Notes: generated by a model not told the origin, from the letters alone. 64,000 nt of DNA from Psychrobacter namhaensis (GCF_016107545.1 NZ_JABASS010000001.1:372001-436000); one strand, 5' to 3'; positions 1 through 10,029 are shown, numbered from the stretch's first letter. Program-made: numbers and translations.

Positions 1-837
1 CCCGATAGTCCAAAAGGCGAATCCGTCATCGGGCCGATGGCTGAGCTGGAGTCAATTACGCTCGCAGACTTAAAAGACTGGTACCAGACTTGGTATGCAC
101 CAAACAACGCTACCTTGGTCATCGTTGGGGATGTGGAGCCAACAGAAGTATTGGCTCAAGTCAAACGTTACTTTGGAGATTTAAAACCCAGCGACTTACC
201 CAAACGCCCCGCGGTCAGTCAAAAGGCTTTTCGGGGTTATCAACAAGTCGACTCTGAGCAAGCCGTACAAGTCCCTGTGCTACTCATGGGTTATAACGTA
301 CCGAGTCTTGTGTCTGTAGATCCAAACAATGAAAATCAAGCTTACGCGCTCTCACTTGCGCAAGACGTATTAGACGGCGGGCTGTCCGCACGTTTGGAGC
401 GTCGACTGATACGTGAGCAAGGCTTGCTCACCGCCGTGGGTACCTCTTATGACTTATTGGATCGCGGCGATGGCCTATTTTTGATTCAAGCAACGCCGCG
501 CGAAGGCGTGAGTTTAGAGCAAGCACAGCAAGCCATCACCGCCGAGATAGAAAAGCTCAAAACCAACCCAATAGCTCCCGATGAAATCAGCCGAGCCAAA
601 ACCAATACGGTCACGGGCCTCGTTTACGCGCAAGATAGCATGGAAGGACAGGCACTCATGATTGGCTCATTACAATCTATTGGGCTTGATGACAGACTGC
701 TTGCCGAGCTGCCTACTAAGCTTGATAGCGTGACGATCGCTGACATACAAGCTGCGAGCAAAAAATATCTAGTCAAGAACAATTTGACAGTAATGCACGT
801 CGTCCCACCTAAAGAGCAAGCAGAGAACCAGAAATAA
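1..837 (+). CDS. M16 family zinc peptidase, C-terminal part (5' end outside window)
   Basis: The reading frame is open from the first base, so the gene starts upstream. The residues before the first in-frame ATG (VIGP then MAELESIT) are typical internal M16 sequence, so that ATG is not a start. The visible part carries the end of the first M16 domain (LKDWYQTWYAPNNATLVIVGD) and the second domain with the RLERRLIREQGL stretch. The HxxEH zinc site would be upstream and cannot be seen. The stop codon overlaps an in-frame ATG of the next gene (TAATG), so the two M16 genes are probably co-transcribed. M16 pairs of this kind usually consist of a catalytic and a non-catalytic partner acting in the periplasm or envelope. 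The partner role is inferred. Confidence 0.9.
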   Translation, partial: PDSPKGESVIGPMAELESITLADLKDWYQTWYAPNNATLVIVGDVEPTEVLAQVKRYFGDLKPSDLPKRPAVSQKAFRGYQQVDSEQAVQVPVLLMGYNVPSLVSVDPNNENQAYALSLAQDVLDGGLSARLERRLIREQGLLTAVGTSYDLLDRGDGLFLIQATPREGVSLEQAQQAITAEIEKLKTNPIAPDEISRAKTNTVTGLVYAQDSMEGQALMIGSLQSIGLDDRLLAELPTKLDSVTIADIQAASKKYLVKNNLTVMHVVPPKEQAENQK

Positions 838-902
838 TGGTGAGGTTTTATTTATGCAATGAAACCGCCGACCACACATATTTCATTTATAAGAAGACAC
901 CC

Positions 903-2471
903 ATGACTCAAAACAGTGATTTAGTGCAAAGAAGAAAAAAGCCTGCGAACAGTGCCCTAATTTTGACACAAGTAGCAAATGCTACGCTTAAAAAAATCTC
1001 CTACCTGAGCGTTGGTGTGGGGCTAGGTTTGTCCACACTGACCATCACCGCATATGCGGATACAACAGGGTCCGAAGAATATCGAGGCTCTGCCGCTGTA
1101 GTTGACACCAGTGCACCTATTGCAGCCTTATCCACACTGACCAGCCTTGACGATGACAAACCTTTAAAAGTTACCGTACCAACGATTCAACAGTTCAAAA
1201 CCACAACTGGGGTGCCCGTACGCTTTGTACAAACGACAGCATTACCGATTGTCGATATCGATTTGCGTTTTAATGCTGGTAGTGCTCGTGATGCTAGCAT
1301 TCGTAAAAAAGGTTTCGGCATTGCTAATATGACTGCCACCATGTTGACACAAGGCTCTAAAAAACTAGACGAAGATGAATTTACACAAACCGTTGAAACG
1401 TTAGGTATTAATCTGAGCAGCAGTGCCTACAAGGACATGTTTATTGTCTCACTACGTAGCTTATCTGACGACAAGCATTTACTGCCTGCCATTGATCTAA
1501 TGACTCAAATGCTCAGCGAACCTGCGTTTGATGAGGACATTCTAGCACGCAATAAAGCAAGACTTTTAGTCGGCTTGCAACAGCAAAAACAAGACCCCAA
1601 TAGTCTTGCCAGCATTGCTTTTAACCAAGCATTATATAGGGACCATCCTTATGCTCATCCATCAGTCGGCACCCTTGACAGTGTACCGAGCATCGACAAA
1701 CAACAGCTGATAGCGTTTAAAAATCAGTATTTGGTCGCGGCCAATGCGTCTATTGCCATGACAGGCAATCTCACGCTACCCCAAGCGAAAAAACTTGCTG
1801 AAGATATCACCAATGGGTTACCGACCGGTCAGTCCGCAGCAGACCTACCCGAGCCGAAACCTCTTAACCAAGCAAAGCACATTCATATTCCGTTTCCAAG
1901 TACTCAGACCACCATTTTAATGGGACAATTAGGTAGTAAACGCGCTACCAATCCAAAAGATCAGCAGCAGCAAACCAATTTTGCTGTCGGCAATGAGGTA
2001 CTCGCAGGTGGCGATTTTAATGCGCGATTAATGACTGAGGTTAGACAAAACCTTGGCTACACTTATGGAATATCAGGTTCTATGAATCCGATGCTGGCAC
2101 GTGGCCCCTATCAGATTGGTTTTTCGACACGTAATGACAAAGCACGCGCTGCCATTGAGGCCAGTTTGGAGGTTATCAATAACACGTTAGACCAAGGCAT
2201 TACCAGCTCTGAGATGCGTCTGACAACGGACAATCTGAAAAACAGCTTTCCGATGGGCTTTGCGAGCAATGCAGGGATCAATGGCTTACTAGGTATGATG
2301 AATTTTTATCAATTACCAAATAGCTATTTGACCGACTATGTCAAACGTATTGATCAAGTAAAACTCTCAGAGATCAATCAAACCATGCGTGGGACACTAA
2401 AGCCCGATGACTTCTTAATCGTTACAGTTGGACAGGATGATCCTTGGCAGGACAAAAAGACTATAAAGTAG
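903..2471 (+). CDS. M16 family peptidase-like protein, probable non-catalytic partner
   Basis: A secreted M16-fold protein of about 522 residues. I chose the ATG at 903; an in-frame ATG at 837 overlaps the previous stop, but its extra residues look unlike M16 N-termini. From 903 the protein has a basic N-region and a hydrophobic stretch ending near TITAYA, a plausible signal peptide. The first M16 domain has the usual strand (LPIVDIDLRFNAGSARD) and the second has RLMTEVRQNLGYTYG. Where active enzymes carry HxxEH, this protein reads GIANMTATML, so the zinc ligands and catalytic Glu are missing. Inactive M16 subunits paired with an active neighbour are well known. Here the active partner would be the gene just upstream. 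Confidence 0.88.
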   Translation: MTQNSDLVQRRKKPANSALILTQVANATLKKISYLSVGVGLGLSTLTITAYADTTGSEEYRGSAAVVDTSAPIAALSTLTSLDDDKPLKVTVPTIQQFKTTTGVPVRFVQTTALPIVDIDLRFNAGSARDASIRKKGFGIANMTATMLTQGSKKLDEDEFTQTVETLGINLSSSAYKDMFIVSLRSLSDDKHLLPAIDLMTQMLSEPAFDEDILARNKARLLVGLQQQKQDPNSLASIAFNQALYRDHPYAHPSVGTLDSVPSIDKQQLIAFKNQYLVAANASIAMTGNLTLPQAKKLAEDITNGLPTGQSAADLPEPKPLNQAKHIHIPFPSTQTTILMGQLGSKRATNPKDQQQQTNFAVGNEVLAGGDFNARLMTEVRQNLGYTYGISGSMNPMLARGPYQIGFSTRNDKARAAIEASLEVINNTLDQGITSSEMRLTTDNLKNSFPMGFASNAGINGLLGMMNFYQLPNSYLTDYVKRIDQVKLSEINQTMRGTLKPDDFLIVTVGQDDPWQDKKTIK

Positions 2472-2543
2472 CGGTATAAATTTACTATGCATTACCTCAA
2501 AGGTAGGGGATTTCTGCGGAATACTGCCAAAGTAATACGACAC

Positions 2544-2580
2544 AAATGAGGAGCGCTACAGATAGCCTCCCTCCTCATTT
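2544..2580. repeat. Inverted repeat downstream of the M16 pair
   Basis: A perfect 10-bp inverted repeat (AAATGAGGAG / CTCCTCATTT) surrounds a 17-nt loop, about 70 bp after the M16 stop and just 3' of the convergent lipoprotein gene. It has no clear T tract on either side, so it could be a weak or factor-assisted terminator or an mRNA-stabilising hairpin. Confidence 0.5.
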
Positions 2581-2630
2581 AGCAGTCATAAAAAACCGCT
2601 AGCAAACGGGCTCATCAAAAAACGAGCGAC

Positions 2631-3206
2631 TCAACTAGAGACGGTCACTGCAACGTCATAAACTAGATTTTTTGGCTTATAGGTGGCACCACTGTAGCTC
2701 AATCGAATCACATGCTTGTCGTAGGAGTCTACTTTGTAATCACCATTAGCAAAGTTATGCAATGCTGGCACTATTAACAGTGCTTCAATTTGACTGTCGT
2801 TAACGCTAACCGAAATACGCTGACCCTCTCGCGGGTACAAAAAATAATCACAGTGTTTATTGACCATGACTTCTGAGGTACGTTCAATAACCTGACTACC
2901 CAACGCTTCTTGGATCAGTTTTGGACAGACATCAGAGCGCTTAGCGGCCAGTCTGGCGTAAGAGTTTATGATATTTTCTTCGATATCTTCAGCGTTTTGT
3001 AATTTTCTATCAAGGTTGGCCGCAGACTGTTCTGTAATCAGTAAGCTATTTTCAGAGGAACTCTCTGGACTACAGGCGCTGATAAATAAAAAAACGAAAA
3101 AAGCTGAACTAAACAATGCCATATACGTATTAGTAGACTGTAGAAAGCTTTTTTTAGACTGATGGGATTTATTCGCCTTCGCTCTTGTTAAATACCGCTT
3201 TTTCAT
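2631..3206 (-). CDS. Putative lipoprotein of unknown function
   Basis: I do not recognise the family. The 191-residue protein has a long basic N-region, a hydrophobic segment around residues 29-43 and a lipobox-like FISAC with Cys45, so an envelope lipoprotein is likely. The first ATG has an AGGA ribosome-binding site 4-5 nt upstream, which supports this start even though 28 residues precede the hydrophobic core. An internal Met29 would give a more normal signal peptide but lacks a clear ribosome-binding site. The mature part is polar, with two further Cys (in VCPKLI and HCDYF) that could form a disulfide. It stands alone, converging on the M16 genes. Confidence 0.7.
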   Translation of the reverse strand: MKKRYLTRAKANKSHQSKKSFLQSTNTYMALFSSAFFVFLFISACSPESSSENSLLITEQSAANLDRKLQNAEDIEENIINSYARLAAKRSDVCPKLIQEALGSQVIERTSEVMVNKHCDYFLYPREGQRISVSVNDSQIEALLIVPALHNFANGDYKVDSYDKHVIRLSYSGATYKPKNLVYDVAVTVSS

Positions 3207-3457
3207 AAATCCTACTTATAAGAAATGCTGTTTTTTACCTTATATATTAAACGATATGAAGGAGAGTAACAGACCTATTATCTTTCACATATCAGGTGTC
3301 ACCGCCAGAAAATTTTGATGATTTACGCATCTAGCTTCTGATTTTAGGGCATTTGACACATGATACTTCATTCTCTAGACACTATTATAACGCCTCTGAT
3401 TTCATCTTATTACTATCAATTCATACTTATGGGTCTATTATTAATGGAGTAGACCAC

Positions 3458-4426
3458 TCAATAACGGCATGAGGAGCTGCTACTCGCATGATTAAAGCCC
3501 CATTTTCGATAACCATCAGTGTCTAGATGAATGGCACCCGTAGCATATAGCCCTAGACCAAAATTGTGAGGCTCGCCCTGATATTGCCAAAACTGACACA
3601 GTCCATCTTGCATGGTGCTAAGCCGCCATAAATTGTCTTCATATTCTGGCACCCAAATGTCTATGGCGCTCGCATTCATGTGTTTACTACTATCAGCACC
3701 GCCAGCACAGTCATTAAGTCCGGGACTGCGGTATACTGAGCGTATCTCACTACTGGCTGGCAGAATACCTTGGTGTTTGAGCTCCGTATACAGACGTAAC
3801 GTCGGCACAATATTTGCCCATAGCTGCTGTGGTGGTAGTTGATAAGGCTCATAGCCGCATTTGCTCCAACTACGAGCCGTGGTCAGTAGCTGAGACAATG
3901 GGGGTACATTTTGCGCGCCGACTCTGGCGCTTAAATAGCGCTGATAATCTGCTACTTGACGGGCCCGGTAAGTATTACTGTTTAACCATGCATTAAAATC
4001 CATACTGGTAAAGGCATTGGCAGTACTATTATAAGTATTATTCGCGGTGCTGTATCTGTTACTACCGTAAGTTGTATCATACACAGGCGCACGTCGGTTG
4101 ATACTCACCTGTTTATTTTCTTCGATAGACAAACTGGCAGCGAGGGCAAAGTCACGCTGCTTTTGGGCAATCAATCCTTGCATACTATCGCCGTTTGTCG
4201 CATTTTCGCCACTTAGCATTGTAACGCCAGGAGTGTGGATCGAGGCATTGGTAGAAGGTTTGATATAGACACTACTATCAGCGCTACTACCCTGACGTAT
4301 TTGGATACGGCGCTCACTGTTGTCGCTAATAATAGCGGCATGAACAGGAAGACTGCTGGCACATATGAGTAGTGCAATAATAGGCTGATGTATCTGCCTA
4401 TAAGAATGGTTTTTTGTGTTGATCAT
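3458..4426 (-). CDS. Secreted M15-type D,D-carboxypeptidase-like protein
   Basis: A 322-residue exported protein with a signal peptide ending near LPVHA. The C-terminal half shows the zinc peptidase M15 pattern: RSPGLNDCAGG, then SKHMNASAID with His249 and Asp256 (H-x6-D), and a final zinc His300 in GAIHLDTDG. These are the expected metal ligands of peptidoglycan peptidases of the D-Ala-D-Ala carboxypeptidase/VanY/M15A group. The middle of the protein (about residues 110-150) is rich in Asn, Ser, Thr and Tyr and looks like a linker. It is monocistronic and divergent from rodA. A role in peptidoglycan trimming is inferred from family membership; the substrate is unknown. Confidence 0.8.
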   Translation of the reverse strand: MINTKNHSYRQIHQPIIALLICASSLPVHAAIISDNSERRIQIRQGSSADSSVYIKPSTNASIHTPGVTMLSGENATNGDSMQGLIAQKQRDFALAASLSIEENKQVSINRRAPVYDTTYGSNRYSTANNTYNSTANAFTSMDFNAWLNSNTYRARQVADYQRYLSARVGAQNVPPLSQLLTTARSWSKCGYEPYQLPPQQLWANIVPTLRLYTELKHQGILPASSEIRSVYRSPGLNDCAGGADSSKHMNASAIDIWVPEYEDNLWRLSTMQDGLCQFWQYQGEPHNFGLGLYATGAIHLDTDGYRKWGFNHASSSSSCRY

Positions 4427-4682
4427 TGCAAGAAACTACCGCTAAAAACGTTTTATGGATACTATCAAATTTTCAGCAAGCAGGCTAAACTATCGCCTCT
4501 AATCACAAGGGTAATATTCGTAATTAACACTTATCCTTATAATTTTTATAATTACGTGACCTTATTACTCACATGTTACTTCACCGGTAAGATGCTCCTA
4601 ACATAGATACCGTACCAGCGTTCTAAAATCATACTTTAGATAAAAACTTTCCTTTACACCAATTGTCAGACACCCTTTGCTT

Positions 4683-5825
4683 ATGTCCTCTAATCCTCAA
4701 TACCGTTTTTCACGTCAGAGCCATCATTTAGGTCAAGGTCATGCACCAACACTATGGCAACGTGTGCATATAGATCCGTGGCTGACTCTTCTCTTATTAA
4801 CAGTTTGCTGCATTGGTTTGACAATTTTGTATAGTGCGGCGAGCCAAGATGTTGCTATGGTTTTACGCCAAATGGTCAGCTATGGTGTGGCCTTTGCGGT
4901 GATGTTTATCATGGCACAGATACCGCCTAGCCTCTATCGCACTTTTACCCCCATATTTTATGTGCTGGGATTAATCCTACTGGTGTTGGTTGATATCATT
5001 GGTGAAGTACGTATGGGTGCTCAGCGCTGGATTAACTTACCAGGATTTGGTAGTGTGCAGCCGTCAGAGTTTATGAAACTTGGCATGCCAATGATGTGTG
5101 CTTGGTTTTTATCCAAACGTGATCTGCCGCCCTCAGCGTCTAGTATCGCTATAACCTTGGCGTTAATCATTGTACCAGTGCTATTAATTGCTAAAGAACC
5201 TGATCTGGGTACATCGCTATTAGTAGCAGCCAGCGGTATTTTTGTGCTTTTTTTAGCGGGCCTATCTTGGCGATTGATTTCAGCAGCAGCAATTTTAGCA
5301 GTGCCTTTTATCGCCATTGCTTGGAATTTCCTGTTACACGATTATCAGCGTACGCGCGTCTTAACCTTACTTAACCCTGAAGCGGATGTACAGGGTGCTG
5401 GATGGAACATCATTCAGTCAAAGACTGCTATTGGTGCTGGAGGACTCACAGGAAAGGGCTATTTAGAAGGCACTCAATCACATCTACACTTCCTACCAGA
5501 AGGTCACACTGATTTTATTATCGCCGCTTTTTCAGAAGAGTTCGGTCTGTTGGGTGTGATGTTATTGATGTTTATTTACTCCTGTTTACTCATGCGCGCC
5601 TTATACATTGCCTTTACTCACCCCGATGTCTATAGCAGGCTATTAGCGGGGGCCATTGCTATGTCTTTCTTTGTCTACGTGTTTGTCAATGTCGGCATGG
5701 TTGGGGGACTTTTACCCGTGGTTGGGGTTCCTTTACCTTTTATTAGCTATGGTGGTACCGCCATCGTCACCTTAATGGCGGGTTTTGGTCTGCTCATGTC
5801 TATTCACACCCATAAACCTAGCTGA
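4683..5825 (+). CDS. rodA: Rod shape-determining protein RodA (SEDS glycosyltransferase)
   Basis: An integral membrane SEDS-family peptidoglycan polymerase that works with PBP2 in lateral wall growth. The protein has about ten hydrophobic segments and family signatures: AQRWINLPGFGSVQPSEF, KEPDLGTSL, PEGHTDFIIAAFSEEFGLLG and a C-terminal GVPLPFISYGGT. Length (about 380 residues) matches RodA rather than the longer FtsW, and the RWI and SVQPSE motifs fit RodA. I chose ATG 4683 over an in-frame TTG at 4677. The usual partner gene for PBP2 (mrdA) is not in the window; the neighbours are an M15 peptidase (divergent) and an RlpA-like gene 0.9 kb downstream, so the local theme is cell wall. Confidence 0.95.
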   Translation: MSSNPQYRFSRQSHHLGQGHAPTLWQRVHIDPWLTLLLLTVCCIGLTILYSAASQDVAMVLRQMVSYGVAFAVMFIMAQIPPSLYRTFTPIFYVLGLILLVLVDIIGEVRMGAQRWINLPGFGSVQPSEFMKLGMPMMCAWFLSKRDLPPSASSIAITLALIIVPVLLIAKEPDLGTSLLVAASGIFVLFLAGLSWRLISAAAILAVPFIAIAWNFLLHDYQRTRVLTLLNPEADVQGAGWNIIQSKTAIGAGGLTGKGYLEGTQSHLHFLPEGHTDFIIAAFSEEFGLLGVMLLMFIYSCLLMRALYIAFTHPDVYSRLLAGAIAMSFFVYVFVNVGMVGGLLPVVGVPLPFISYGGTAIVTLMAGFGLLMSIHTHKPS

Positions 5826-6709
5826 CATCATCGGCAAAAAACCCATTATTTTACTACCAAATCAAATGCTTATATTAATACCCCGCACCCTTAGCCCTTG
5901 AAATTTAGCAGCGATCACAGGATATAAGCACCTCAAAAGCCGTCACTAGCCAACGACAAAAATTTGGCTATTCAGGCTATTTTTATCCATATTAATATTT
6001 TGTTACTTTTAACGGATGCTAAATAATATGGGCCATTAACTGGCCCATTATTCGTCGTAAATGACAGATAAGTTATTATTATTTAACAAATTTATCTCGA
6101 GAAACTTCGGCAGCTAGTTTTTTAAAACCCCCTCATTATTAACCCGTACTGAAAAGTTTTAGTCCTTGTCTTTTACAAATAATTGCGTTAACCTCGTTTT
6201 ATTGTAGTTATGATACATAACCCGTACATAGCTCCTAAGAAACTTTGCACTTAATTATATTGTGGTTGCAGCTTGGTCTTATAGTTAGCAGCTTGTCGGT
6301 TTTGAGCTTTCAAATAAACTACTTAAATAACGGTTTGATAACATAGAAACACTGAACACTCTCTAAAACCTTTATTAATTTAGCAATATCAGAAAGTTTG
6401 TAAACTTGACATGCAATGAGATGGGTACTCAATTTTCCATTGAAAATTAGGTGCTTTACTAAAATAGTTAACTATCATTTGAGCGTTTCATAAGTTCCTT
6501 CGGTCATATTACCGTTCTTACTTATGATAATGAAAAATTTCCATATATTAAAATCTATCAAAGCCTTGGTTTGACCTCAGTTATTACATGAAAAACAAAT
6601 TGATGGTGAGGTTTTAGAAGCTGCGACGTGGTGAGATTATTTAAACCATGTGACAGTCAATCTGACAGTATCAGCGTTAGGTTTTAATGTATAAGTTATA
6701 GAGGTATCT
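5826..6709. other. 884-bp AT-rich non-coding stretch between rodA and rlpA-like gene
   Basis: No ORF with coding character, tRNA or repeat was found. It contains one short perfect hairpin (6028-6048) and presumably the promoter of the RlpA-like gene near its right end. It is unusually long for this gene-dense window and may hide a small RNA, but nothing in it proves that. Confidence 0.6.
6028..6048. repeat. Short perfect inverted repeat in the long rodA-rlpA spacer
   Basis: ATGGGCCA and TGGCCCAT flank a 5-nt loop, giving an 8-bp GC-rich stem about 200 bp after rodA. No T tract follows on the plus strand. It could be a rodA 3'-end hairpin or part of an unannotated RNA. Confidence 0.5.
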
Positions 6710-7324
6710 ATGAATAAGCGTTTATCTGGTTTACTTACTATGTCAGCAGTGTTGTTTGCTGGCTCTGCAGTCGCTACTAATGCAAACGCTGTAGAAGCAA
6801 AAACCTCTCTTGCGATGATTTCACAAGATAACGCCTCCCATATCGATCGTGTGCTTGGCGAGCTTAGCCGTCAGCATGATGGTGCATCAAGTTTAGTTAA
6901 ATCAGCACGTCAACCTACTTCATTGGCGCTTAGCAGCCCACTGTTGGCCAGTGATACTGCGCAAGTAACAAATGATGAAGATGTGTTAGAGCGTCTGACA
7001 GCCGTCGCCTCTAACTCAGTCAGTAAGTTTAAGCAAACTGGCCTCGCCTCTTGGTATGGACGTAAGTTTCATGGTCGCAAAACAGCCAGCGGCGAAACTT
7101 TCGATATGAATGGGTTAACAGCGGCCCATCGCTCACTACCATTAAATTGCTATGTTAAGGTAACCAACAAAACAAATGGCAAAAGCGTTGTGGTAAAAGT
7201 GAATGATCGTGGTCCATTCCATGGTAACCGTGTGTTAGATTTGTCTTATGGTGCTGCTAAACGTCTTGGCATTACTAGTAAAGGGGTCGGTAACGTTGCC
7301 ATCGAGCGTGTTTCAGGTCCATAG
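6710..7324 (+). CDS. RlpA-like septal ring lytic transglycosylase (DPBB domain)
   Basis: A 204-residue exported protein with a signal peptide (cleavage likely near AVATNANA). The C-terminal ~95 residues form a double-psi beta-barrel with RlpA hallmarks: GLASWYGRKFHGRKTASGE, TAAHRSLP, and KVNDRGPFHGNRVLDLSYGA, including the conserved Glu of SGE and the Asp of NDRGP. Characterised RlpA acts on peptide-free glycan strands at the septum. This protein has no C-terminal SPOR domain, so septal targeting must come from elsewhere or is absent. The N-terminal ~100 residues are low complexity. It has a GAGGTATCT ribosome-binding region and ends in a strong terminator. Confidence 0.85.
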   Translation: MNKRLSGLLTMSAVLFAGSAVATNANAVEAKTSLAMISQDNASHIDRVLGELSRQHDGASSLVKSARQPTSLALSSPLLASDTAQVTNDEDVLERLTAVASNSVSKFKQTGLASWYGRKFHGRKTASGETFDMNGLTAAHRSLPLNCYVKVTNKTNGKSVVVKVNDRGPFHGNRVLDLSYGAAKRLGITSKGVGNVAIERVSGP

Positions 7325-7362
7325 TTTTAAACCAGTCATGATTTAGTTTAGTCAGATCAAAC

Positions 7363-7402
7363 AAAAAGCGCCTAACTATTTTGAATAGTTAGGCGCTTTT
7401 TT
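7363..7402. terminator. Bidirectional intrinsic terminator between rlpA-like gene and radA
   Basis: An A5 tract, GCGCCTAACTATT stem, 3-nt loop TTG, the matching stem and a T6 tract. The stem is perfect and symmetric, so it can end transcription of both convergent genes. Confidence 0.92.
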
Positions 7403-7480
7403 AAGATTTAACGTTTATTAGACCTGTAGGCTTAGACATTTTGACACAGCGAATCACAGTCTGAATGGAAGCCGTACACT

Positions 7481-8917
7481 TTATAATTCAAACGCGCTTT
7501 CAATCGCATCATCAAGACGTTCAACGGCAATCACATTAATCCCTTTAAATTGGGGCGAGTCCTTAGCAGGCGCATTGGCCTTTGGGATAATGGCGTGTTT
7601 GAATCCATGCTTCATGGCTTCCTTTAAGCGCTCCTGACCGTTGGGTACTGGGCGAATCTCACCTGACAACCCGACTTCACCGAATACAGCCAATGAAGAC
7701 GGTAATGCCTTCTCTTTAATACTTGACGCACAGGCCAGTAATACGGCTAAATCTGACCCTGTCTCAATGACTTTAACACCGCCAACCACGTTGACGTATA
7801 CATCCTGCCCACTGGTATGAATACCGCCATGACGATGCATCACTGCCAAGAGCATGGATAAGCGCTGAAAATCTAGGCCTAGGGCCATCCGTCTTGGTTG
7901 CCCTTGAGAATCATCAACTAACGCTTGTACCTCGACCAGTAACGGCCTGGTACCTTCACGGCTAACCATAACAACGGAGCCTGCAACAGGCTTATCATAA
8001 CGGCTTAAAAATATAGCCGATGGATTAGCGACTTCTTTGAGCCCCATATCAGTCATGCCAAAGATACCTAGCTCGTTAACTGCCCCAAACCGGTTCTTGA
8101 CCGCGCGAATCATCCGAAAACGAGAGTCTGATTGACCTTCAAAGTACAGTACTGTATCGACCATATGTTCAAGCACGCGAGGACCTGCTAACGTGCCTTC
8201 TTTAGTGACATGACCCACTAAAAACAGCGCTGTGCCTGTTTGCTTTGCATAGCGGGTCAAAATCGCAGCCGACTCTCGAATTTGACTGACACCGCCTGGC
8301 GCCGAATTAATCGCATCCGTATAAATAGTCTGAATAGAGTCAATAATAGCAATGGCGGGCTGCTCTTGAGTCAGCGCGGCACAAATAGTCTCGACATTGG
8401 TTTCTGCCAGCACTCGAAGCCTATCAGCAGGCAAATCTAAGCGCTTAGCACGCATGGCAACTTGTGCAAGTGACTCTTCACCCGTCACATACAACGCGCT
8501 ACCTGCCAATGAATCAGCACGTGCCATATTGGTCGCTGTCTGCAACAAGATGGTCGACTTACCAATACCAGGATCACCCCCTATTAGCACCACGGAACCC
8601 GCAACCAATCCACCACCAAGTACCCGATCAAATTCACTGATACCCGTTGGCAAGCGTGTGTCGAGCGTTACACTGACCGCATTGAGCGGCATGACGGCAC
8701 TGTGCGTACCAGAATAGTTACCAGCAGGAGTACTAGCACTACGAGTGGTCGCACGACTGGCATTAGGTTTGGCTGTACTTTTATTATGATGCGGCATACT
8801 GACATTTGGCGCTTCCACTAAGCTGTTCCATTCTCCGCAGTCTGTACACTGCCCCGCCCATTTACCAAAATGAGCCCCGCAATGTTGGCAGACATAGCTG
8901 CTTTTATTTTTTGCCAT
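7481..8917 (-). CDS. radA: DNA repair protein RadA
   Basis: A RecA-like ATPase that helps process branched recombination intermediates. The 478-residue protein shows the full RadA layout: an N-terminal C4 zinc finger (Cys10, 13, 24, 27), a linker, Walker A GGDPGIGKST at about 113-122, the RadA-specific KNRFG motif (VKNRFGAVNE), and a C-terminal Lon-protease-like domain (VNVVGGVKV, GEVGLSGEIRPV). Length is normal; the linker after the zinc finger (about residues 40-80) is Ser/Thr/Ala-rich and somewhat long. It is transcribed alone on the minus strand and shares its terminator with the rlpA-like gene. Confidence 0.96.
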   Translation of the reverse strand: MAKNKSSYVCQHCGAHFGKWAGQCTDCGEWNSLVEAPNVSMPHHNKSTAKPNASRATTRSASTPAGNYSGTHSAVMPLNAVSVTLDTRLPTGISEFDRVLGGGLVAGSVVLIGGDPGIGKSTILLQTATNMARADSLAGSALYVTGEESLAQVAMRAKRLDLPADRLRVLAETNVETICAALTQEQPAIAIIDSIQTIYTDAINSAPGGVSQIRESAAILTRYAKQTGTALFLVGHVTKEGTLAGPRVLEHMVDTVLYFEGQSDSRFRMIRAVKNRFGAVNELGIFGMTDMGLKEVANPSAIFLSRYDKPVAGSVVMVSREGTRPLLVEVQALVDDSQGQPRRMALGLDFQRLSMLLAVMHRHGGIHTSGQDVYVNVVGGVKVIETGSDLAVLLACASSIKEKALPSSLAVFGEVGLSGEIRPVPNGQERLKEAMKHGFKHAIIPKANAPAKDSPQFKGINVIAVERLDDAIESAFEL

Positions 8918-9165
8918 AACATATCAGCCTTATTCAGATGATCAATCAAGAATAATGAGTAGAGTATCGTGATGTTTTGATGGATGTTAATTTGAAAGTG
9001 TTTGTATGATAAACCAGCCTTCAGGGTGACAGGCTGTTTATAGAAAGGGAAGCATGGAACATAAGAAAAACGATGGTAGCTAACATTAACGTGCAGGCTT
9101 AATTTAAAACCTCATGTCAGCTATCAGCATACATATAAGCGTGAGAACGGTTTTGATGGGCAGGC

Positions 9166-9945
9166 TTATACTTGAAAATCTTTACCTAAATAGACAGACT
9201 TCACCAGATCATTCTCTAAGACTTCAGATGAAGTTCCCTCAGCAATAATGGCGCCTTCTGAGACAATATAAGCTTTCTCACAAATAGCCAATGTATCACG
9301 AACATTATGATCCGTAATCAGCACACCAATACCACGATTTTTAAGGGTCAAAATAACATCTTTGATATCGCCAACAGAGATAGGATCAACACCCGCAAAA
9401 GGCTCGTCTAACAAGATAAACTTGGGGTCAGCTGCCAAGGCACGAGCAATCTCACAACGACGACGCTCACCACCTGACACACTCATACCCTGAGATTTTC
9501 TGACATGCTCTAAATGGAACTCACCAATTAATTTTTCAAGCTCTTGCCGCTGTTCGCGCTTACTCAATTCTTGACGAGTCTCCAAAATAGCCAAAATATT
9601 GTCTTCGATAGATAACTTACGAAAAATAGAGGCTTCTTGCGGCAAATAACCAATACCGGCACGAGCACGCTCATGCATCGCATATTTTGACAAGTCCATC
9701 TTCCCTAAGGTCACACGTCCCTTATCCATATTAACCAACCCAACCACCATATAAAAGCTGGTCGTTTTACCGGCACCATTTGGCCCTAACAGCCCAACAA
9801 CTTGACCTTGCTCAACAGAGAAAGAAACATCCTTAACTACCCAGCGTTTACCATAGCGTTTGCCTAGATTTTGCATCGATAATCGGACGGCAGGCACCGT
9901 ATTGTTACTGGTTGCTAAGGAGTCTATATTTTTATTATCACTCAT
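9166..9945 (-). CDS. lptB: LPS export ABC transporter ATP-binding protein LptB
   Basis: The cytoplasmic ATPase that powers LPS extraction through LptFG. The sequence shows Walker A GPNGAGKT (about 54-61), the signature [16 protein letters not shown] (from about 155), Walker [14 protein letters not shown] and the switch His in ITDHN. The LptB-type Q-loop region [15 protein letters not shown] is present. An ~18-residue N-terminal extension precedes the standard start of the domain. It is the last gene of the kdsD-kdsC-lptC-lptA-lptB block, the same order as in Escherichia coli. lptF and lptG are not in the window. Confidence 0.96.
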   Translation of the reverse strand: MSDNKNIDSLATSNNTVPAVRLSMQNLGKRYGKRWVVKDVSFSVEQGQVVGLLGPNGAGKTTSFYMVVGLVNMDKGRVTLGKMDLSKYAMHERARAGIGYLPQEASIFRKLSIEDNILAILETRQELSKREQRQELEKLIGEFHLEHVRKSQGMSVSGGERRRCEIARALAADPKFILLDEPFAGVDPISVGDIKDVILTLKNRGIGVLITDHNVRDTLAICEKAYIVSEGAIIAEGTSSEVLENDLVKSVYLGKDFQV

Positions 9946-10029
9946 AACTTACTCATACTATTGCAAAATTCAAGCACCGACACATTCATACGGTCTTATT
10001 TGTCTATAAATCACTAACCACCTAGGTTT

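Noticed and set aside
2461..2640. Further copy of the palindromic repeat near the M16 pair
   Set aside because: Short matches such as AACCGCTAGC and GGTATAAATTT occur, but the block order and arms are missing.
6521..6537. Possible Fur-box-like sequence (TTATGATAATGAAAA)
   Set aside because: Only one half resembles the consensus, the symmetry is poor and no iron gene is nearby.
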